Below are positions 30,152-31,282 of a DNA stretch of 31,282 nucleotides, one piece after another. Numbering within the stretch: the first letter of the stretch is position 1; each line of letters opens with the position of its first letter. The notes under the pieces are model-generated. The model had not been told where the DNA came from. It did no database searches and saw only the letters and a program-made list of their open reading frames with translations. This stretch comes from a virus. A program made the translations under genes and the position numbers. The DNA lies in the IMG/VR virus record IMGVR_UViG_3300009503_000082, positions 1 to 31,282 of that record. The stretch is one strand, 5' to 3'.

Positions 30152-31282
30152 AGCGAGCATCTCGTATAGTAATAAGGATTACGAATCCCTTCGCCAGGAA
30201 CTGCTTGCGCGCGTTCCCCAGCTTACTGACCGCTGGACCGACTTCAACGAGACCGATCTGGGTGTCGTCCTGCTGGAGTTGTTCTGCGGCGTCGGCGATA
30301 TGCTCGCGTACTACCTGGACGCGCAGGCGGCGGAAGCATTCCTCCCAACGGCCCGGCAGCGGCAGAATGTGATCAACCTCTGCAAGCTCATCGGCTATCG
30401 GCTGGATTCGCCGGTTGCCGCGACAACCATTCTCAGGTTCAGTCTGCCGTCCGTGATGACTGAAGACATCATTATTCCAGCCCGAACTATCTGCACAGCC
30501 AAGCTAGACGACGGGAACGTGGAGTTCGAGACCATCGAGGACGCGACCATCCCGCGCGGGCAACTGATGGCAGACGTAGGCGCTCGGCAAGGCGTGCGCA
30601 GGAGCGAGGAGTTCATCTCGACCGGCGAGCGCAGCCAGCGGTTTGCGCTCTCTTCGATTGTCATCGCCCAAGGCAGTGTGCGAGTCAGAGTCGGCGATAG
30701 CACTTGGGAAGAAGCGCGGTTCTTCATCGACAGCGCGCCGGACTCGAAGCACTTCCAGGTGGAGGCCGACGGGCTGGACGTCACCAGGATCATCTTCGGC
30801 GACGGAATCCACGGAGCGATTCCGCCTGCCGGTGAGATTGTCACTGTCGAGTATCTCGAAACCCTGGGTTCGGAGGGCAACATAGGTCGGGAGCTGGTGA
30901 CGGAGATCGTCAGCCCGATCTACCACAGCGGAACACGTCTTGATCTTTCGGTTACGAATCCCATCGCCTCCACGGGCGGCTCCGACCGCGAAACTCTGGA
31001 TCACGCCAAGCTGCAGGCTCCGGCGGAACTGCGCTCTCTATGGAAAGCCGTCACCAAGGACGACTACAAGGCGCTCGCGGAGGGCTTTCCGGGTGTGGCC
31101 AAAGCTCAGGTGCTCGACGCCAACGACTGCTCCAACATCCGCTACTACCAGGTGAACATGGCCGTAGCGCCGGACGGCGGCGGGCTGCCCTCGCCTACAC
31201 TCAAGAGCGAGCTTGCGGAGTTCATCGAGTCCCGCAAGGTCATCACCATCGAGGTAAACCTGTTCGATCCGAGCTACCGCCC
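30144..31282 (+). CDS. baseplate J-like protein (gp6/gpJ family), partial at the window end
   Basis: The frame starts at TTG 30144, with AGGAGAG at 30131-30137, and overlaps the gp25-like gene. It runs open for 379 codons to the end of the window, so the C-terminus is missing. It has the baseplate-J pattern: DRWTDFNETDLGVVLLELFC near the N-terminus, then GVGDMLAYYLDAQA, and later the typical STGGSDRETLDHAKLQAP followed by LWKAVTKDDYKAL. It forms the inner baseplate wedge scaffold around the hub. Confidence 0.92.
   Translation, partial: MGRASISYSNKDYESLRQELLARVPQLTDRWTDFNETDLGVVLLELFCGVGDMLAYYLDAQAAEAFLPTARQRQNVINLCKLIGYRLDSPVAATTILRFSLPSVMTEDIIIPARTICTAKLDDGNVEFETIEDATIPRGQLMADVGARQGVRRSEEFISTGERSQRFALSSIVIAQGSVRVRVGDSTWEEARFFIDSAPDSKHFQVEADGLDVTRIIFGDGIHGAIPPAGEIVTVEYLETLGSEGNIGRELVTEIVSPIYHSGTRLDLSVTNPIASTGGSDRETLDHAKLQAPAELRSLWKAVTKDDYKALAEGFPGVAKAQVLDANDCSNIRYYQVNMAVAPDGGGLPSPTLKSELAEFIESRKVITIEVNLFDPSYR

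Noticed and set aside
1-31282. tRNA genes or CRISPR arrays
   Set aside because: I saw no tRNA-like cloverleaf and no regularly spaced short repeats. Without a covariance-model scan a cryptic RNA cannot be fully excluded.

Overview
The window is 31.3 kb of a tailed-phage or prophage genome with a contractile (myovirus-type) tail. It is GC-rich, gene-dense and almost entirely on the + strand. Genes abut or overlap in long operons (ATGA, GTGA and TTGA junctions), most have clear Shine-Dalgarno sites, and TTG and GTG starts are unusually frequent. The host cannot be named from sequence alone. An XhlA-like membrane protein hints at, but does not prove, a Gram-positive host. Terminase and integrase are not in the window, so prophage versus free phage is open.

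Head region (1-14.8 kb): the tail end of an upstream gene (probably terminase), a portal protein, a giant 1,529-residue MuF-type minor head protein carrying a kinase-like domain and a further C-terminal domain, and two small unknown genes. After a 245-nt gap comes a 1,284-residue fusion of two D12-class adenine methyltransferase modules with a prohead protease and coiled-coil scaffold. Decoration protein, major capsid protein, connector/stopper, tail-completion and tail-terminator genes follow.

Tail region (14.8-22.6 kb): sheath, tube, a T4-gp26-like protein joined to a DUF6760-like tail by a -1 ribosomal frameshift at TTTTTTA, a tape measure split by an apparent single-base deletion, a DUF4406-like protein, a tube-associated baseplate protein and a LysM baseplate protein.

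Cargo island (22.65-24.38 kb): a minus-strand XRE/ImmA regulator-peptidase and a frameshifted PIN-domain gene, with their own sigma-70-like promoter, sit inside the baseplate operon.

Baseplate region (24.4 kb to the end): gpD-like hub, small membrane protein, gp5-like spike, XhlA-like protein, PAAR tip, two Ig-like-domain proteins, an unknown protein, gp25-like wedge and a partial baseplate J protein.

The most noteworthy observations are the multi-domain MuF protein, the methyltransferase-protease-scaffold fusion, the frameshift site, and a 49-nt imperfect repeat lying just upstream of the structural genes that follow each of the two non-structural blocks.
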